A DNA stretch of 64,000 nt. It comes from Mycobacterium kyorinense (GTDB lineage Bacteria > Actinomycetota > Actinomycetes > Mycobacteriales > Mycobacteriaceae). The notes below the pieces were generated by a model, which was not told the DNA's origin, made no database searches, and worked only from the letters and a program-made list of their open reading frames with translations. The first letter of the stretch is position 1; every line of letters starts with the position of its first letter. The position numbers and the translations under genes were made by a program. The DNA lies in NCBI RefSeq assembly GCF_002101735.1, contig NZ_LQPE01000143.1, forward strand, positions 1-64,000. The letters are read 5' to 3'. Shown here one piece after another: positions 10,673 through 22,818 of this stretch.

Positions 10673-11467
10673 CTACAACGAGAAGATCGACGCGACAGCT
10701 TTGGTCTCGTCGCCGACGGCGTATGTGAGCGTTGTAACAGTGCGATCCACCAGGCCGGGACCGAACTGATCAGTGGAACCGGGCGGGTAGACGTGCGAAA
10801 TGATCTCCAGCTTGTCGCCGAGGGCGACGGGCGCGTCGTGCTCGATGGTGACCCGTAGCGGCGCCTTGAGGAACTCAGGGTGAGACGCCAGGTAGTCCTC
10901 GATGACCCCCCAGTACACCGAGTTGTTCATGTGGTCGAACAGGTCGATGTCGGTGACCCGGACCGGGTACTCGTGGATTTCCAGGGCGTCATCGCGGCTG
11001 CCGGCGCTCAGATAGGCCTTCCACCGCAACCGGTCGACGTTGGTCGTGCGTTGCAGGCCCTCGATGAAGTCGTCGGCGATACGCGCGGGTCCCTGGGTTT
11101 CCCGGTTGATGTTGATCCAGAACGCCTCGGACTCCATCAGCCCGCCCTTGCGACCGTCGACGCGGACCCGCATCTCACACCACCGGTTCGACGTCCCCGA
11201 GCACCAGCGGCGCAACCGCAGCATGTCCTGGAATTCGATCGGGCGGATCAGGTCGATCATCGTGCGCCGGACAATCCACAGCGGATGGGTTTCCTCAAAA
11301 CCCAACTCGCGCAAGTGATCTTGGCCGACATCCTGGATGTGGCGGGTGGCCGCATCGAAGCGCAGCCGCCCCTCGCGGTCGATGTCGGCCACGCGCAGCG
11401 GCCATTCCCGGTCGAAGACGTCGGGATGGCCGTCCGGCACCGGCATCATCACTTTGTCCAGGCTCAC
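10673..11467 (-). CDS. FatA-like acyl-ACP thioesterase family protein
   Basis: A 264-residue protein with two hot-dog-fold halves: an N-terminal domain around REWPLRVADIDREGRL and WIVRRTMIDLIRP, and a C-terminal domain around VRVTDIDLFDHMNNSVYWGV. The HMNN signature is typical of acyl-ACP and 4-hydroxybenzoyl-CoA-type thioesterases. It probably hydrolyses acyl thioesters, but chain length and carrier are unknown. The start is GTG at 11467. It corresponds by position and content to M. tuberculosis Rv0466, between icl1 and ramB. It is divergent from ramB with a 131-bp shared promoter region in which I see no definite operator. Confidence 0.88.
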   Translation of the reverse strand: MSLDKVMMPVPDGHPDVFDREWPLRVADIDREGRLRFDAATRHIQDVGQDHLRELGFEETHPLWIVRRTMIDLIRPIEFQDMLRLRRWCSGTSNRWCEMRVRVDGRKGGLMESEAFWININRETQGPARIADDFIEGLQRTTNVDRLRWKAYLSAGSRDDALEIHEYPVRVTDIDLFDHMNNSVYWGVIEDYLASHPEFLKAPLRVTIEHDAPVALGDKLEIISHVYPPGSTDQFGPGLVDRTVTTLTYAVGDETKAVASIFSL

Positions 11468-11598
11468 GGCTCCACTCCCCGGTTGCTCTCCCCCCAGCCC
11501 TGCAGCGAATCATGCCAAACGACCACCGTGCGGCGCCAATGCACGCCGCCGTGCGAACTCTGCTAACCACACCTTCGCAACACCGGTAGCCTGGTCGC

Positions 11599-13007
<1,409 letters not shown>

Positions 13008-13011
<4 letters not shown>

Positions 13012-13562
13012 CGGGCACGGATGCCGGGAGGATCCCGTCGGGAGGATTCCGCGAGCTGGGGCCGATCAACTGGGTGCTCGCCAAGCTCGGCGCCCACACC
13101 GTCCGGGCGCCCGAGTTTCATCTGTTCACCACGTTGGGGCAGCGCCAACTGCTGTTCTGGGCGTGGGCCTTCTACGGCGCCCGGCTGCTGCGCGGACGGC
13201 TGCCCGCGGTCGATACCGAGTTGGTGATCCTGCGGGTCGCGCATTTGCGGGCGTGCGAGTACGAGCTGCAGCACCATCGCCGGATCGCGCGCAAGCGGGG
13301 CCTCGATTCGGACATGCAGGCCTCGATTTTCGCGTACCCGGACGGTAATGCCGCGGACCGATTCAGCGCCCGGCAGAAGGCGCTGCTGGCGGCCACCGAC
13401 GAGTTCGTCACGCAACGAACCATCACTGACGGCACCTGGCAGCAGCTGGCGAGTCACCTGGATCGTCGCCAACTCATCGAATTCTGTTTGCTGGCAAGCC
13501 AATACGACGGCCTGGCAGCCACCATGTCCGCCCTGGACATCCCGTTGGATTACCCGGAGTAA
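13008..13562 (+). CDS. Carboxymuconolactone decarboxylase/AhpD-like family protein
   Basis: A 184-residue, mostly helical protein of the carboxymuconolactone-decarboxylase fold, shown by the central VILRVAHLRACEYELQHHRR motif. In true AhpD the corresponding stretch is a CxxC peroxidase site. Here only one Cys remains (ACEYELQHH), so alkylhydroperoxidase activity is doubtful. It starts inside the ramB stop (ATGA overlap) and is the counterpart of M. tuberculosis Rv0464c. The last 13 bp overlap the convergent gene on the other strand. The specific reaction is unknown. Confidence 0.82.
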
Positions 13563-13825
13563 GTCGCGGCCAGCACTGCAAGCGTCAGCACAACCGGAAG
13601 AACCGGCAGCCCAAAGGCGAACGCTGCCAACGAATAATTGCGTCGCCGACGCAGCCGCCATCCCCACAGCACGGCCCAGACCGCGAAACCCACCGAGAGC
13701 GCCAGCACGACCAGACTCCAGGAACCCGCGCTGCCCAGCGCGGCACCGACCGAAATCGCCACCAGCCATCCGACGTAGCCGACAAGTGCTCCGCCGGCGG
13801 CGCTCCAGACGGTCTCGGCACGCAC
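13550..13825 (-). CDS. Small conserved membrane protein (Rv0463-like)
   Basis: About 91 residues from GTG 13825, five bases after the lpdC stop. There are three hydrophobic segments: ALVGYVGWLVAISVGAALG, SLVVLALSVGFAVWAVLWGW followed by a basic RLRRRRN loop, and a C-terminal LPVLPVVLTLAVLAATY. The position directly downstream of lpdC matches M. tuberculosis Rv0463. Its function is not known. The 3' end overlaps the convergent carboxymuconolactone-decarboxylase-family gene by 13 bp. A longer open frame reaches 13942, but that part lies inside lpdC and reads as its shadow. Confidence 0.7.
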   Translation of the reverse strand: MRAETVWSAAGGALVGYVGWLVAISVGAALGSAGSWSLVVLALSVGFAVWAVLWGWRLRRRRNYSLAAFAFGLPVLPVVLTLAVLAATYSG

Positions 13826-13830
13826 AGCGA

Positions 13831-15228
<1,398 letters not shown>

Positions 15229-15254
15229 GAGCCCACCCTAATGGCGATCGCAAC

Positions 15255-15282
15255 CCGTCCACCGTAGTGGTCGCTCCGAATA
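15255..15282 (+). promoter_or_regulatory. SigK-type promoter of mpt83
   Basis: CCGTCC (15255-15260), 16 bp, then CGAATA (15277-15282), about 60 bp before the mpt83 ATG. This fits the SigK-type CCATCC/CGAATA pattern shared by five other units in this region. mpt83 is an established SigK target in the M. tuberculosis complex. Confidence 0.75.
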
Positions 15283-15342
15283 TCCGGTGTCCGACCGGAG
15301 GGCGGCGGCACCAGCCGTCCATGACGCAGGAGTGAAAGCGCA

Positions 15343-16008
15343 ATGACGAACGTTCAGACAAAGACCCTTGCGGCGGCAAGCCTCGCGGCGATCGCCATCG
15401 TGGGCTTCTCGGCGTGTTCGAGCCAGAAGTCCGAGTCGGAGAAGCCGCCCAGCGCGAGTCAGACCACCAGCGCGGCGGCGCCGGCGACGACGTCCGCGAT
15501 GGCGGACCCGGCGGCCGATCTGATCGGTCCAGGGTGCGCCGACTATGCGGCGCTGCACCCCAGCGGTCCCGCCTCGGTGACCGGGATGGCGCAAGACCCG
15601 GTCGCGACGGCGGCGTCGAACAACCCGATGCTCTCCACGCTGACCGCCGCGCTGTCGGGCAAGCTGAACCCGAACGTGAACCTGGTCGACACGCTCAACA
15701 ACGGTCAGTACACGGTGTTCGCGCCGACCAACGCGGCGTTCGACAAGCTGCCCGCGGCCACGATCGACGAGCTCAAGACCAACGCCAACATGTTGAGCAG
15801 CATCCTGACCTACCACGTGGTGCAGGGGCAGTTGAGCCCGGCGAAGATCGACGGCGCCCACAAGACGCTGCAGGGCGCGGACGCGACCGTCACCGGCACT
15901 GGAAATGACCTGAAAGTCAACGACGCGGGCCTGGTGTGCGGCGGGGTGCACACCGCGAACGCGACGGTGTACATGATCGATACTGTGCTGATGCCTCCTG
16001 GCCGGTAA
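15343..16008 (+). CDS. mpt83: Cell-surface lipoprotein MPT83 (fasciclin domain)
   Basis: A 221-residue lipoprotein. A signal peptide ends in a lipobox with Cys25 (GFSAC), followed by a Ser/Thr/Ala/Pro-rich linker likely to be glycosylated. A FAS1 fasciclin domain then runs to the C-terminus ([47 protein letters not shown]). MPT83 is a surface antigen and adhesin-like protein in M. tuberculosis/M. bovis. ATG 15343 has AGGAG upstream. It sits ahead of dipZ and mpt70, as in M. tuberculosis Rv2873-Rv2875, but here next to the sigK locus. A strong hairpin follows it. Confidence 0.95.
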   Translation: MTNVQTKTLAAASLAAIAIVGFSACSSQKSESEKPPSASQTTSAAAPATTSAMADPAADLIGPGCADYAALHPSGPASVTGMAQDPVATAASNNPMLSTLTAALSGKLNPNVNLVDTLNNGQYTVFAPTNAAFDKLPAATIDELKTNANMLSSILTYHVVQGQLSPAKIDGAHKTLQGADATVTGTGNDLKVNDAGLVCGGVHTANATVYMIDTVLMPPGR

Positions 16009-16026
16009 CAGTCTTCCGCCGTATCA

Positions 16027-16054
16027 GACAAGGCAGCCCCCGGGCTGCCTTGTC
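16027..16054 (+). terminator. Hairpin terminator after mpt83
   Basis: GACAAGGCAGCCC at 16027-16039 is perfectly repeated in reverse complement at 16042-16054 with a 2-base loop. It lies 18 bp after the mpt83 stop and before the dipZ promoter. A U-tract is lacking, as is common in mycobacteria. Confidence 0.75.
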
Positions 16055-16100
16055 GCGCTTAACGAGCCTGGCGCACAGCAAAATTCGCGGCAGATGCTAC

Positions 16101-16128
16101 CGATCCAAGACGGGCATGGCAACGAATA
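16101..16128 (+). promoter_or_regulatory. SigK-type promoter of dipZ
   Basis: CGATCC (16101-16106), 16 bp, CGAATA (16123-16128). Only 6 bases separate the -10 element from the dipZ ATG at 16135, so the transcript is probably leaderless. The two hexamers are identical to those of the SOUL-photolyase promoter at 24939-24966. Confidence 0.75.
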
Positions 16129-16134
16129 AGGGTC

Positions 16135-17853
16135 ATGTTCACTCTTGCGCTGATCGGCCTCGTCGGAGGCCTGATCACCGGAATATCACCGTGCATACTC
16201 CCGGTGCTGCCGGTGATTTTTTTCTCGGGCGCGCAAAGCACCTCCGAAGGTGCAGGCGGTGTCGCGGTGGGAACGAAACGTGAGACCCTGCGCCCCTACC
16301 GGGTGATCTGCGGTTTGGTGGTCAGCTTCGGCCTGGTCACTTTGCTGGGCTCAGCATTGCTGTCGCTGCTGCGCCTGCCGCAGGACGCCATCCGGTGGGT
16401 CGCGCTGGTCGCCTTGGTGGCGATCGGTCTAAGCCTGATCTTTCCGCGGTTCGAGCAGTTGCTCGAGCGGCCGTTTGCCCGGATTCCGCAGAAGCACATC
16501 GCCGTCCGCAGCAACGGGTTCGGACTGGGACTGGCGCTGGGCGTGCTCTATGTCCCGTGCGCGGGTCCAATTCTCGCCGCGATCATGGTCGCCGGGGCCA
16601 CGGCGAACATCGGCCCCGGCATCGTCGTGCTCACGATGGCGTTCGCGGTGGGCACCGCAGTGCCGTTGTTGATCTTCGCGCTGGCCGGCCAACGGGTGGC
16701 TGAACGGGTGACCGCATTCCGGCGACGCCAGCGCGAGATCCGGATTGCCGCGGGAATCGTGACGATCCTGCTCGCGGTAGCGCTGGTGTTCAACCTGCCT
16801 GCGGTCCTGCAGCGCGCCATTCCCGACTACACCAGCTCGCTTCAAGAGAAGGTCGGCGGCGGTGATCAGATACGGCAGAAGCTGAATCTCGGCGGCATTG
16901 TCACCGATCAGAACAGGCAGCTGTCGAACTGCAGCAACGGCGGCGCTCAGCTGGAAAACTGCGGCCCTGCACCCGACATCAAGGGCATCACTGCCTGGCT
17001 GAATACACCCGGCGACAAGCCGATCGAGCTGCGCTCGTTGCGGGGCAAGGTGGTGCTCGTCGACTTCTGGGCCTATTCGTGCATCAACTGCCAGCGGGCG
17101 CTACCGCACGTCGTCGGTTGGTACCGGGCATATCAGAACAGCGGTTTCGAGGTCATCGGCGTACACACGCCCGAATACGCGTTCGAAAAAGTGACCGGCA
17201 ACGTCGCGAAGGGCGCCGCCGATCTGGGAATCACCTACCCGATCGCGCTGGACAACGGCTACTCCACCTGGACGAACTACCGCAACAGGTACTGGCCCGC
17301 CGAGTATTTGATCGACGCCGACGGCACGGTGCGCCACATCAAGTTCGGGGAAGGCGACTACAACGTCACCGAGAAGCTGATAAGGCAGTTGCTCACGCAA
17401 GCCAATCCCGGGGTCAAGCTGCCGCCACCGACCGACGCGCCCGACCTCACCCCACATCAGCAGACCACGCCCGAGACCTACTTCGGGGTGGGCAAGGTGG
17501 TCAACTACGCCGGCGGCGGTGTATACGACGAAGGCTCGGCGACGTTCACCTACCCGCCGGATCTCCCCGCCGACAGCTTCGCGCTCAGCGGCCCCTGGTC
17601 GCTGGATTATCAGGGCGCCAGACCCGAGGGCGACAATTCGAGCATCAAACTCAACTACCACGCCAAGAACGTCTACGTCGTCGTCGGCGGCACGGGGACT
17701 CTCACCGTGTTGCGCGGCGGGCAGTCGACCCCGCTGCCGATCACCGGCCCGCCGACGTCGCATCAGCTCGTCGCCGGCGACCATGTGGTGCCCGGAACAC
17801 TCGAGGTGCGCCCCAGCAGGGGATTGCAGGTGTATTCCTTCACCTACAGCTGA
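16135..17853 (+). CDS. dipZ: DipZ: CcdA-type membrane reductase fused to thioredoxin domain
   Basis: A 572-residue protein that should carry reducing power across the membrane to extracytoplasmic thiols. The N-terminal CcdA/DsbD membrane domain has its paired cysteines at Cys20 ([12 protein letters not shown]) and Cys142 (LYVPCAGP). A thioredoxin-like domain follows with active site CINC (Cys316-Cys319), then a C-terminal beta-rich domain to the end. It is shorter than M. tuberculosis DipZ, which I recall as 695 residues. ATG 16135 lies at the expected transcription start of a SigK promoter. Its place between mpt83 and mpt70 suggests it services secreted proteins of the same regulon. Confidence 0.93.
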   Translation: MFTLALIGLVGGLITGISPCILPVLPVIFFSGAQSTSEGAGGVAVGTKRETLRPYRVICGLVVSFGLVTLLGSALLSLLRLPQDAIRWVALVALVAIGLSLIFPRFEQLLERPFARIPQKHIAVRSNGFGLGLALGVLYVPCAGPILAAIMVAGATANIGPGIVVLTMAFAVGTAVPLLIFALAGQRVAERVTAFRRRQREIRIAAGIVTILLAVALVFNLPAVLQRAIPDYTSSLQEKVGGGDQIRQKLNLGGIVTDQNRQLSNCSNGGAQLENCGPAPDIKGITAWLNTPGDKPIELRSLRGKVVLVDFWAYSCINCQRALPHVVGWYRAYQNSGFEVIGVHTPEYAFEKVTGNVAKGAADLGITYPIALDNGYSTWTNYRNRYWPAEYLIDADGTVRHIKFGEGDYNVTEKLIRQLLTQANPGVKLPPPTDAPDLTPHQQTTPETYFGVGKVVNYAGGGVYDEGSATFTYPPDLPADSFALSGPWSLDYQGARPEGDNSSIKLNYHAKNVYVVVGGTGTLTVLRGGQSTPLPITGPPTSHQLVAGDHVVPGTLEVRPSRGLQVYSFTYS

Positions 17854-17879
17854 ATAAGCCAGCCGCGATGCGCTGTGAC

Positions 17880-17907
17880 CCATCCAACACCCGCCCGGCT
17901 CCGAAGA
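17880..17907 (+). promoter_or_regulatory. SigK-type promoter of mpt70
   Basis: CCATCC (17880-17885), 16 bp, CGAAGA (17902-17907), about 65 bp before the mpt70 ATG. The -10 differs at one base from the CGAATA seen at the other sites. A CGAATA at 17922 lacks a matching upstream hexamer. Confidence 0.65.
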
Positions 17908-17972
17908 AACCATGTCCAGGTCGAATAGGACGCCCGGACCGTCTTCAGAATTCAACAGAGGAGCGGAAGGCA

Positions 17973-18560
17973 ATGAAAATGCACAGCAAGCCGATTGCGG
18001 CAAGCGGTTTCGCGGCTGCCGCGATCGTCGGCCTAGCGGTAGTAACGTCCCCAACCGCAGCGGCGGCCGATTTGGTCGGTCCGGGATGCGCGGATTACGC
18101 GGCACTGCATCCCAGCGGACCCGCGTCGGTCGACGGGATGTCCCAGGACCCGGTCGCGACGGCGGCATCCAACAACCCGGAGCTGACCACGCTGACCGCG
18201 GCGGTGTCGGGCCAGCTCAATCCGCAGGTCAACCTGGTCGACACCCTCAACAACGGCCAGTACACGGTGTTCGCACCGACCGACGCCGCGTTCAACAAAC
18301 TTCCGGCGTCCACGATCGACCAGCTGAAAACAAACTCAAATATGTTGAGCAGCATCCTGACCTACCACGTGGTGCAAGGCCAGATCAGCCCGGCGAAGAT
18401 CCCCGGCAGCCACAAGACCCTGCAGGGCGCCAACGTGAGCGTGACCGGCCAGGGAAACGACCTGCGGGTCAACAACGCCGGTCTGGTGTGCGGCGGGGTA
18501 CCTACCGCCAACGCGACGGTCTACATGATCGACACTGTGCTCATGCCCCCGGCTATGTAA
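17973..18560 (+). CDS. mpt70: Secreted fasciclin protein MPT70
   Basis: A 195-residue secreted protein. It has a Sec signal peptide ([18 protein letters not shown], cleavage near TAAAA-DLVG) and one FAS1 domain closely related to MPT83. There is no lipobox Cys, so it is released rather than anchored. In M. bovis/M. tuberculosis MPT70 is a major SigK-controlled secreted antigen. ATG 17973 is preceded by GAGCGGAAGG. The gene has its own SigK-type promoter and is followed after 27 bp by a cyclopropane-fatty-acid-synthase-like gene that is probably co-transcribed. Confidence 0.95.
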   Translation: MKMHSKPIAASGFAAAAIVGLAVVTSPTAAAADLVGPGCADYAALHPSGPASVDGMSQDPVATAASNNPELTTLTAAVSGQLNPQVNLVDTLNNGQYTVFAPTDAAFNKLPASTIDQLKTNSNMLSSILTYHVVQGQISPAKIPGSHKTLQGANVSVTGQGNDLRVNNAGLVCGGVPTANATVYMIDTVLMPPAM

Positions 18561-18587
18561 GGGCCTGCGACCCGATTTGCGTCTGCC

Positions 18588-19901
18588 GTGATCGCTGACC
18601 GTTTGGCGGAGGTTTTCCGCGACATCGTCGGGGTCGCGCTCCCGGTGCGGATCCGAGCCTGGGACGGCAGCGAGGCCGGGCACTGTGACGGGCCGGTGCT
18701 GGTGATCCGGTCGCGACGCGCGCTGCGCCGGTTGCTTTGGGCACCAGGTGAATTGGGGCTTGCCCGGGCCTACGTGTCCGGCGATATCGACGTGGACGGC
18801 GACCTCGCCGACGGCCTCCGGCTGGCCTGGCAGAATGCCCGCTCCCGTCCCGACCCGGGGCTGCGCCTGACGCGGTCCGGCAAGATCAAGGCGGCAATCG
18901 CCGCGGTCAGGCTGGGCGCGGTCGGCCTGCCCCCGCCTCCACCGCATGCGGAGACGCGGCCGAACGGGCGGCGACACTCCCGGTTAAGGGATCGCGCCGT
19001 GATCGCCCACCACTACGACCTGTCGAACGACTTCTACCGGCTGCTGCTCGACGAGCACATGGCCTACTCGTCGGCGTATTTCACCCACCAAGGGCAGTCG
19101 TTGTACGACGCGCAGACCGCCAAGCTGGACCTCGCCTGCCGCAAACTGGCCCTCAAGCCAGGGATGCGGTTGCTCGACATCGGATGCGGCTGGGGATCGC
19201 TGATCCTCTATGCGGCAAAGCATTACGGAGTTCACGCCACCGGTATCACGTTGTCGGAGCAGCAGCGGGATTTCATCGTCAAACGCATCGCCGAGCGCCG
19301 CGCGGAAAACGTCGAGGTCCGATTGCAGGACTATCGTGAATTCGGTTCCCTTCCAACGTCACTGGAGGCATTCGACGCGGTCAGCTCCATCGAGATGGGC
19401 GAACATGTCGGTGAGGAGCACTACCAGACCTACACCGACATCTTGTTTCGGGCGGTCAAGCCGACGGGCCGATTACTGCTGCAGCAGATGTCGCGCCGGC
19501 TCGACGCCGCTCCAGGAGGTGGGGCGTTCATCGAGTCGTATATCGCACCCGACATGCACATGCGACCGCTGGCGCAGACGCTGGGCTATCTGCAGCGGGC
19601 GGGCTTCGAGGTGCGCGACGTCGAGGCGATGCGGGAGCACTATGTGCGCACCGTCGGGCACTGGATCGACACGCTCGAGAGCCATTACGACGAGTTTGTC
19701 GCCCTCCAGGGTAAAGAGATGGTCCGGGTATGGCGGCTGTACCTGAGCGGCGGGGCGCTGGCGTTCGAGGAGGGGCGCATGGGTGTCGATCAGGTTCTCG
19801 CCGTTAAGCCGGCGGCCAACGGTGCTGCAGGGATGCCGCTGACCCGCCCATGGGTTGCACCGGCGTCGTACGGTAACGGAGAGGGCGATGCGCACGATTG
19901 A
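18588..19901 (+). CDS. Cyclopropane-fatty-acyl-phospholipid synthase family methyltransferase
   Basis: A 437-residue CFAS-type enzyme acting on membrane phospholipid acyl chains with SAM. An N-terminal lipid-binding domain (LGLARAYVSGDIDVDGDL, about residues 57-74) precedes the catalytic domain with HHYDLSNDFYRLLLDEHM, the SAM site [20 protein letters not shown] and EMGEHVGEEHY. The family makes cyclopropane, 10-methylene or 10-methyl (tuberculostearic) chains. Which product is made here cannot be read from sequence. GTG 18588 is the start. Its end overlaps the next flavoprotein ATG by 14 bp, suggesting methyltransferase plus reductase acting in sequence, as in 10-methyl fatty acid synthesis; the pairing is inference. 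Confidence 0.88.
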   Translation: MIADRLAEVFRDIVGVALPVRIRAWDGSEAGHCDGPVLVIRSRRALRRLLWAPGELGLARAYVSGDIDVDGDLADGLRLAWQNARSRPDPGLRLTRSGKIKAAIAAVRLGAVGLPPPPPHAETRPNGRRHSRLRDRAVIAHHYDLSNDFYRLLLDEHMAYSSAYFTHQGQSLYDAQTAKLDLACRKLALKPGMRLLDIGCGWGSLILYAAKHYGVHATGITLSEQQRDFIVKRIAERRAENVEVRLQDYREFGSLPTSLEAFDAVSSIEMGEHVGEEHYQTYTDILFRAVKPTGRLLLQQMSRRLDAAPGGGAFIESYIAPDMHMRPLAQTLGYLQRAGFEVRDVEAMREHYVRTVGHWIDTLESHYDEFVALQGKEMVRVWRLYLSGGALAFEEGRMGVDQVLAVKPAANGAAGMPLTRPWVAPASYGNGEGDAHD

Positions 19902-21303
19902 GACGGATTACCTGGTCGTCGGCGCCGGGGCGATGGGAATGGCTTTCACCGACACGCTGGTGGCCGAAACAGATGCGCGCGTGGTGGTCGTCGACCGGGG
20001 TCATCAGCCGGGTGGGCACTGGACCCGCGCGTATCCCTACGTGCGCCTGCACCAGCCGTCCGCGTCTTACGGAGTCAATTCGCGAACGCTGGGCAGCGAC
20101 GCTCTCGATCAATCTGGCTGGAATAAAGGGCTTTACGAGCTGGCAACGGCGGGCGATGTGTGCGCCTACTTCGACCGCGTCATGCAGCAGGACCTGTTGC
20201 CCACCGGACGTGTGTCGTATTTCCCGATGAGCGAGTACCTGGGAGAGGGCCGGATACGCGATCTTGCCGGGATGGAGTACTCCGTCGGGGTCCGGCGTCG
20301 CGTCGTGGATGCGACGTTTCTGCACACCGTAGTGCCGTCGATGCGTCCTCCGCCTTACCAGGTGGCCGACGGCATCGGTTGCGTGCCGCCTAATGAGCTA
20401 CCCGACCACGCACCGGGCCGGGACCGCTACGTCATCGTGGGCGCCGGCAAGACCGGGATGGATGCCTGTTTGTGGTTGCTGGGCAACGGCATTCCACCCG
20501 AGCGGCTGACCTGGATCATGCCTCGCGACTCGTGGCTGCTGGATCGGGCGAACGTTCAGCCCGGGCCGCAGTTTTTCAACCGCTTTCGCGCCAGCTTTGC
20601 CGCGCGGCTGCAATCTGCCGCGGCAGCCAGTTCGGTGGAGGATCTGTTCGAGCGGCTGGAGGCTACCGGTAACCTACTACGGCTTGATCCGTCGGTTCGC
20701 CCGACGATGTATCGCTGCGCCACGGTGTCGAGCGCAGAGTTGACGCAATTGCGGCGCATCGGGGACATTGTTCGTCTGGGACGAGTCGAACGGATCGAAT
20801 CGGAAAAGATCATCCTCACCGACGGCACCATCGCCGCAGACCCGTCAACTCTGTACATCGACTGCACTGCTGATGGACTCGAAAGACACTCCGCAACAGC
20901 TATTTTCGACGGAAACCTTATTACCCTGCAAAGCGTGCGCGGCTGTCAGCAGGTGTTCAGTGCTAGCCTGATTGCCCACATCGAAGCCGCGTACGACGAC
21001 GACCTGGCCAAGAACCAGTTGTGCGTGCCCGTGCCGCATCCCGACACCGATCTCGACTGGCTGGAGATGACACTAGCCGAGCAGCGCAATGAGATCCGCT
21101 GGATCAGCGATCCCCAGCTGATGGACTGGCTGGCGTCAGCACGTTTGAACCTGCTTCGCGATATGTACGCTCCACTGCTGCAAAGACCACGGGCGCGGGA
21201 AAGGCTGCTGGGAATGATCAAGTCGGCGCTGCAAGCGGCCAATGACAACCTCGAACGGTTGAACACTGTCCCCTCCGATAGCCCGACGAAGATACGCACC
21301 TAG
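19888..21303 (+). CDS. FAD/NAD(P)-binding oxidoreductase
   Basis: A 471-residue flavoprotein with two nucleotide-binding motifs: VVGAGAMGMAFTD near residue 10 and IVGAGKTGMDACLWLL near residue 190. An RLHQPSASYGVNSR segment is typical of flavin monooxygenase-like proteins. The substrate is not known. ATG 19888 has GGAGAGGG upstream and lies inside the end of the CFAS gene, so the two are translationally linked. Context suggests it oxidises or reduces a methylated acyl intermediate or another lipid. It ends 3 bp from the convergent SDR gene. Confidence 0.8.
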   Translation: MRTIETDYLVVGAGAMGMAFTDTLVAETDARVVVVDRGHQPGGHWTRAYPYVRLHQPSASYGVNSRTLGSDALDQSGWNKGLYELATAGDVCAYFDRVMQQDLLPTGRVSYFPMSEYLGEGRIRDLAGMEYSVGVRRRVVDATFLHTVVPSMRPPPYQVADGIGCVPPNELPDHAPGRDRYVIVGAGKTGMDACLWLLGNGIPPERLTWIMPRDSWLLDRANVQPGPQFFNRFRASFAARLQSAAAASSVEDLFERLEATGNLLRLDPSVRPTMYRCATVSSAELTQLRRIGDIVRLGRVERIESEKIILTDGTIAADPSTLYIDCTADGLERHSATAIFDGNLITLQSVRGCQQVFSASLIAHIEAAYDDDLAKNQLCVPVPHPDTDLDWLEMTLAEQRNEIRWISDPQLMDWLASARLNLLRDMYAPLLQRPRARERLLGMIKSALQAANDNLERLNTVPSDSPTKIRT

Positions 21304-21306
21304 CCT

Positions 21307-22665
21307 TCAGTCGATTTCGCGGCCCAGTTGGTGGGCCAGCGCCGCTTGCACGGTGGGGTGGCGAAACTGATGACCGATGGCTTCCAGTTTGGTCGGCAGC
21401 ACCCGCTGGTCGGCTTCGGCGAGTTCACGAGCGCCCTGGCTGCCCAACAGGATTCGGGGTCCTAACGATGGAACGGGGACAATAGCGGGACGATGCAGCA
21501 CGCGCGCGAGGGCCTTGGTGTAGTCGCTGTTGCGCACCGACGCCGGGGCCACAGCGTTTACGGGTCCGGTCAGCCGGGTGTCGTAGAGCGCCCGGTAGTA
21601 GATGTCGGTCAAATCGTCCAGGCCGATCCACGACAGCCACTGGCGGCCGCTGCCGAGCCGACCACCCAAACCGGCTGCGAACAATGGACGTAACAACTTC
21701 AGCGTGCCGCCGCGGGCCGCCTGCACAATTCCGGTGCGCACCAACACCACTCGCAATCCCGCGTCGGCGGCCGGCGCGGTCGCCGCCTCCCAGTCGGCGA
21801 CGACATCGGCCAGAAAACCTCCGCCGTGCGCGCTGCCCTCATCCAGCGACGCGTCTCCCCGGTCGTACCCGTAGTAGCCGATCCCCGACGCACTGACGAG
21901 AATCGACGGACCGTTCTCGGCTCGCGCCGCGGACTCGGCGAGTCGACGGGTGGGCCCGATTCGGCTCTCGCGGATCGCTGCCTTGTGCCCGTCGGTGAAT
22001 CTGCCCGCGATCGACGCGCCCGCAAGGTGGATGACCGCGTCCACCCCGGACAACAGGTCGGCCGTCGGCGCGGTCGAGTCCCAGTGCCGCTCGTCTGCCG
22101 CGGTGGCGCGTCGGCGCACCAGCCGGATCACCCTGTGCCCCCCGGTCGTGAGAAACGCGGTGAGCGCCGACCCGACCAAGCCGGACGCGCCGGTGATCGC
22201 GACGACAAGCGATCTCGTTCCGCGCTCCGCAGCCTCGCGGTGCGCGGCGAGGTCGTCGGTGAGCTGGCGATGCCGATAGACGAACGTGGACTTCAGCGCC
22301 ACGGCCGGCACCGGGGTGTCGACCCGGTCGTGCACCCGGGTGGTGCCGTTGCCGGCATCGCTGAACTCATGCGTGTGCCGCCACCAGCCGACCAGCCGCG
22401 GCGGCCAGGACACCGGGCCCGCGGACGACAGCACGTCGACGAACCGGTGGGGCGGCTCGAACTCGTCGGGACAATGCTGCGCCACCCACTGCAGTCCACC
22501 GGGAAGGCCCAACACAGCGCGCCCGTCGGCCAGTGATTCGGCTTCGGCCAGTACGGTCATCGGCTGCCAGGGCGGGACAAGCCGCCTCATCGCGCCCGGA
22601 CAAGTATGCCAGGCGAACACGTCGGCGAGCGGGTGGTCGACCACACTTTCGTACTCGATGCCCAT
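21307..22665 (-). CDS. SRPBCC + NAD-dependent epimerase (TIGR01777/YfcH-like) fusion
   Basis: A 452-residue two-domain protein. Residues 1 to about 150 form a SRPBCC/polyketide-cyclase-like ligand-binding domain (YESVVDHPLADVFAWHTCPG). The rest is an atypical SDR of the YfcH/SulA type (VVAITGASGLVGSALTAFL, HLAGASIAGRF, SASGIGYYG). ATG 22665 begins the SRPBCC domain; upstream sequence belongs to a tspO remnant. The substrate is unknown. It lies at the end of a leftward unit with SOUL and photolyase genes and may be expressed from the same SigK-type promoter. Rhodobacter photo-oxidative stress loci also contain an SDR. Confidence 0.82.
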   Translation of the reverse strand: MGIEYESVVDHPLADVFAWHTCPGAMRRLVPPWQPMTVLAEAESLADGRAVLGLPGGLQWVAQHCPDEFEPPHRFVDVLSSAGPVSWPPRLVGWWRHTHEFSDAGNGTTRVHDRVDTPVPAVALKSTFVYRHRQLTDDLAAHREAAERGTRSLVVAITGASGLVGSALTAFLTTGGHRVIRLVRRRATAADERHWDSTAPTADLLSGVDAVIHLAGASIAGRFTDGHKAAIRESRIGPTRRLAESAARAENGPSILVSASGIGYYGYDRGDASLDEGSAHGGGFLADVVADWEAATAPAADAGLRVVLVRTGIVQAARGGTLKLLRPLFAAGLGGRLGSGRQWLSWIGLDDLTDIYYRALYDTRLTGPVNAVAPASVRNSDYTKALARVLHRPAIVPVPSLGPRILLGSQGARELAEADQRVLPTKLEAIGHQFRHPTVQAALAHQLGREID

Positions 22666-22679
22666 GACGGCCTTCCCAC

Positions 22680-22763
22680 TCAGCGATTGAGCTGCCAGAT
22701 CCGGGTCGACAACAGCGTCGCAAACGCACACCACAGCGGGTACGGGACAAGTGCCAGGCCTGC
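22680..22763 (-). pseudogene. tspO remnant (C-terminal helix only)
   Basis: The leftward frame reads GLALVPYPLWCAF, then ATLLSTRIWQLNR and a TGA stop. This is the conserved end of the TspO/MBR tryptophan-rich sensory protein (LVPY.LW..FAT.LN..IW.LN). The first four helices are absent and unrelated sequence follows upstream. It sits between the photolyase and SDR genes. TspO genes are linked to tetrapyrrole and oxygen or light responses, which fits the SOUL-photolyase context. Confidence 0.75.
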
Positions 22764-22818
22764 TTGCTGATTCGCGTCGCCCACTCCGGTCAACGTTGCT
22801 TTGTTCACTGCTGTCCCT

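Noticed and set aside
17922-17927. CGAATA just before mpt70 as the -10 element
   Set aside because: No CCATCC-like hexamer at the proper distance; the pair at 17880/17902 fits the shared spacing.
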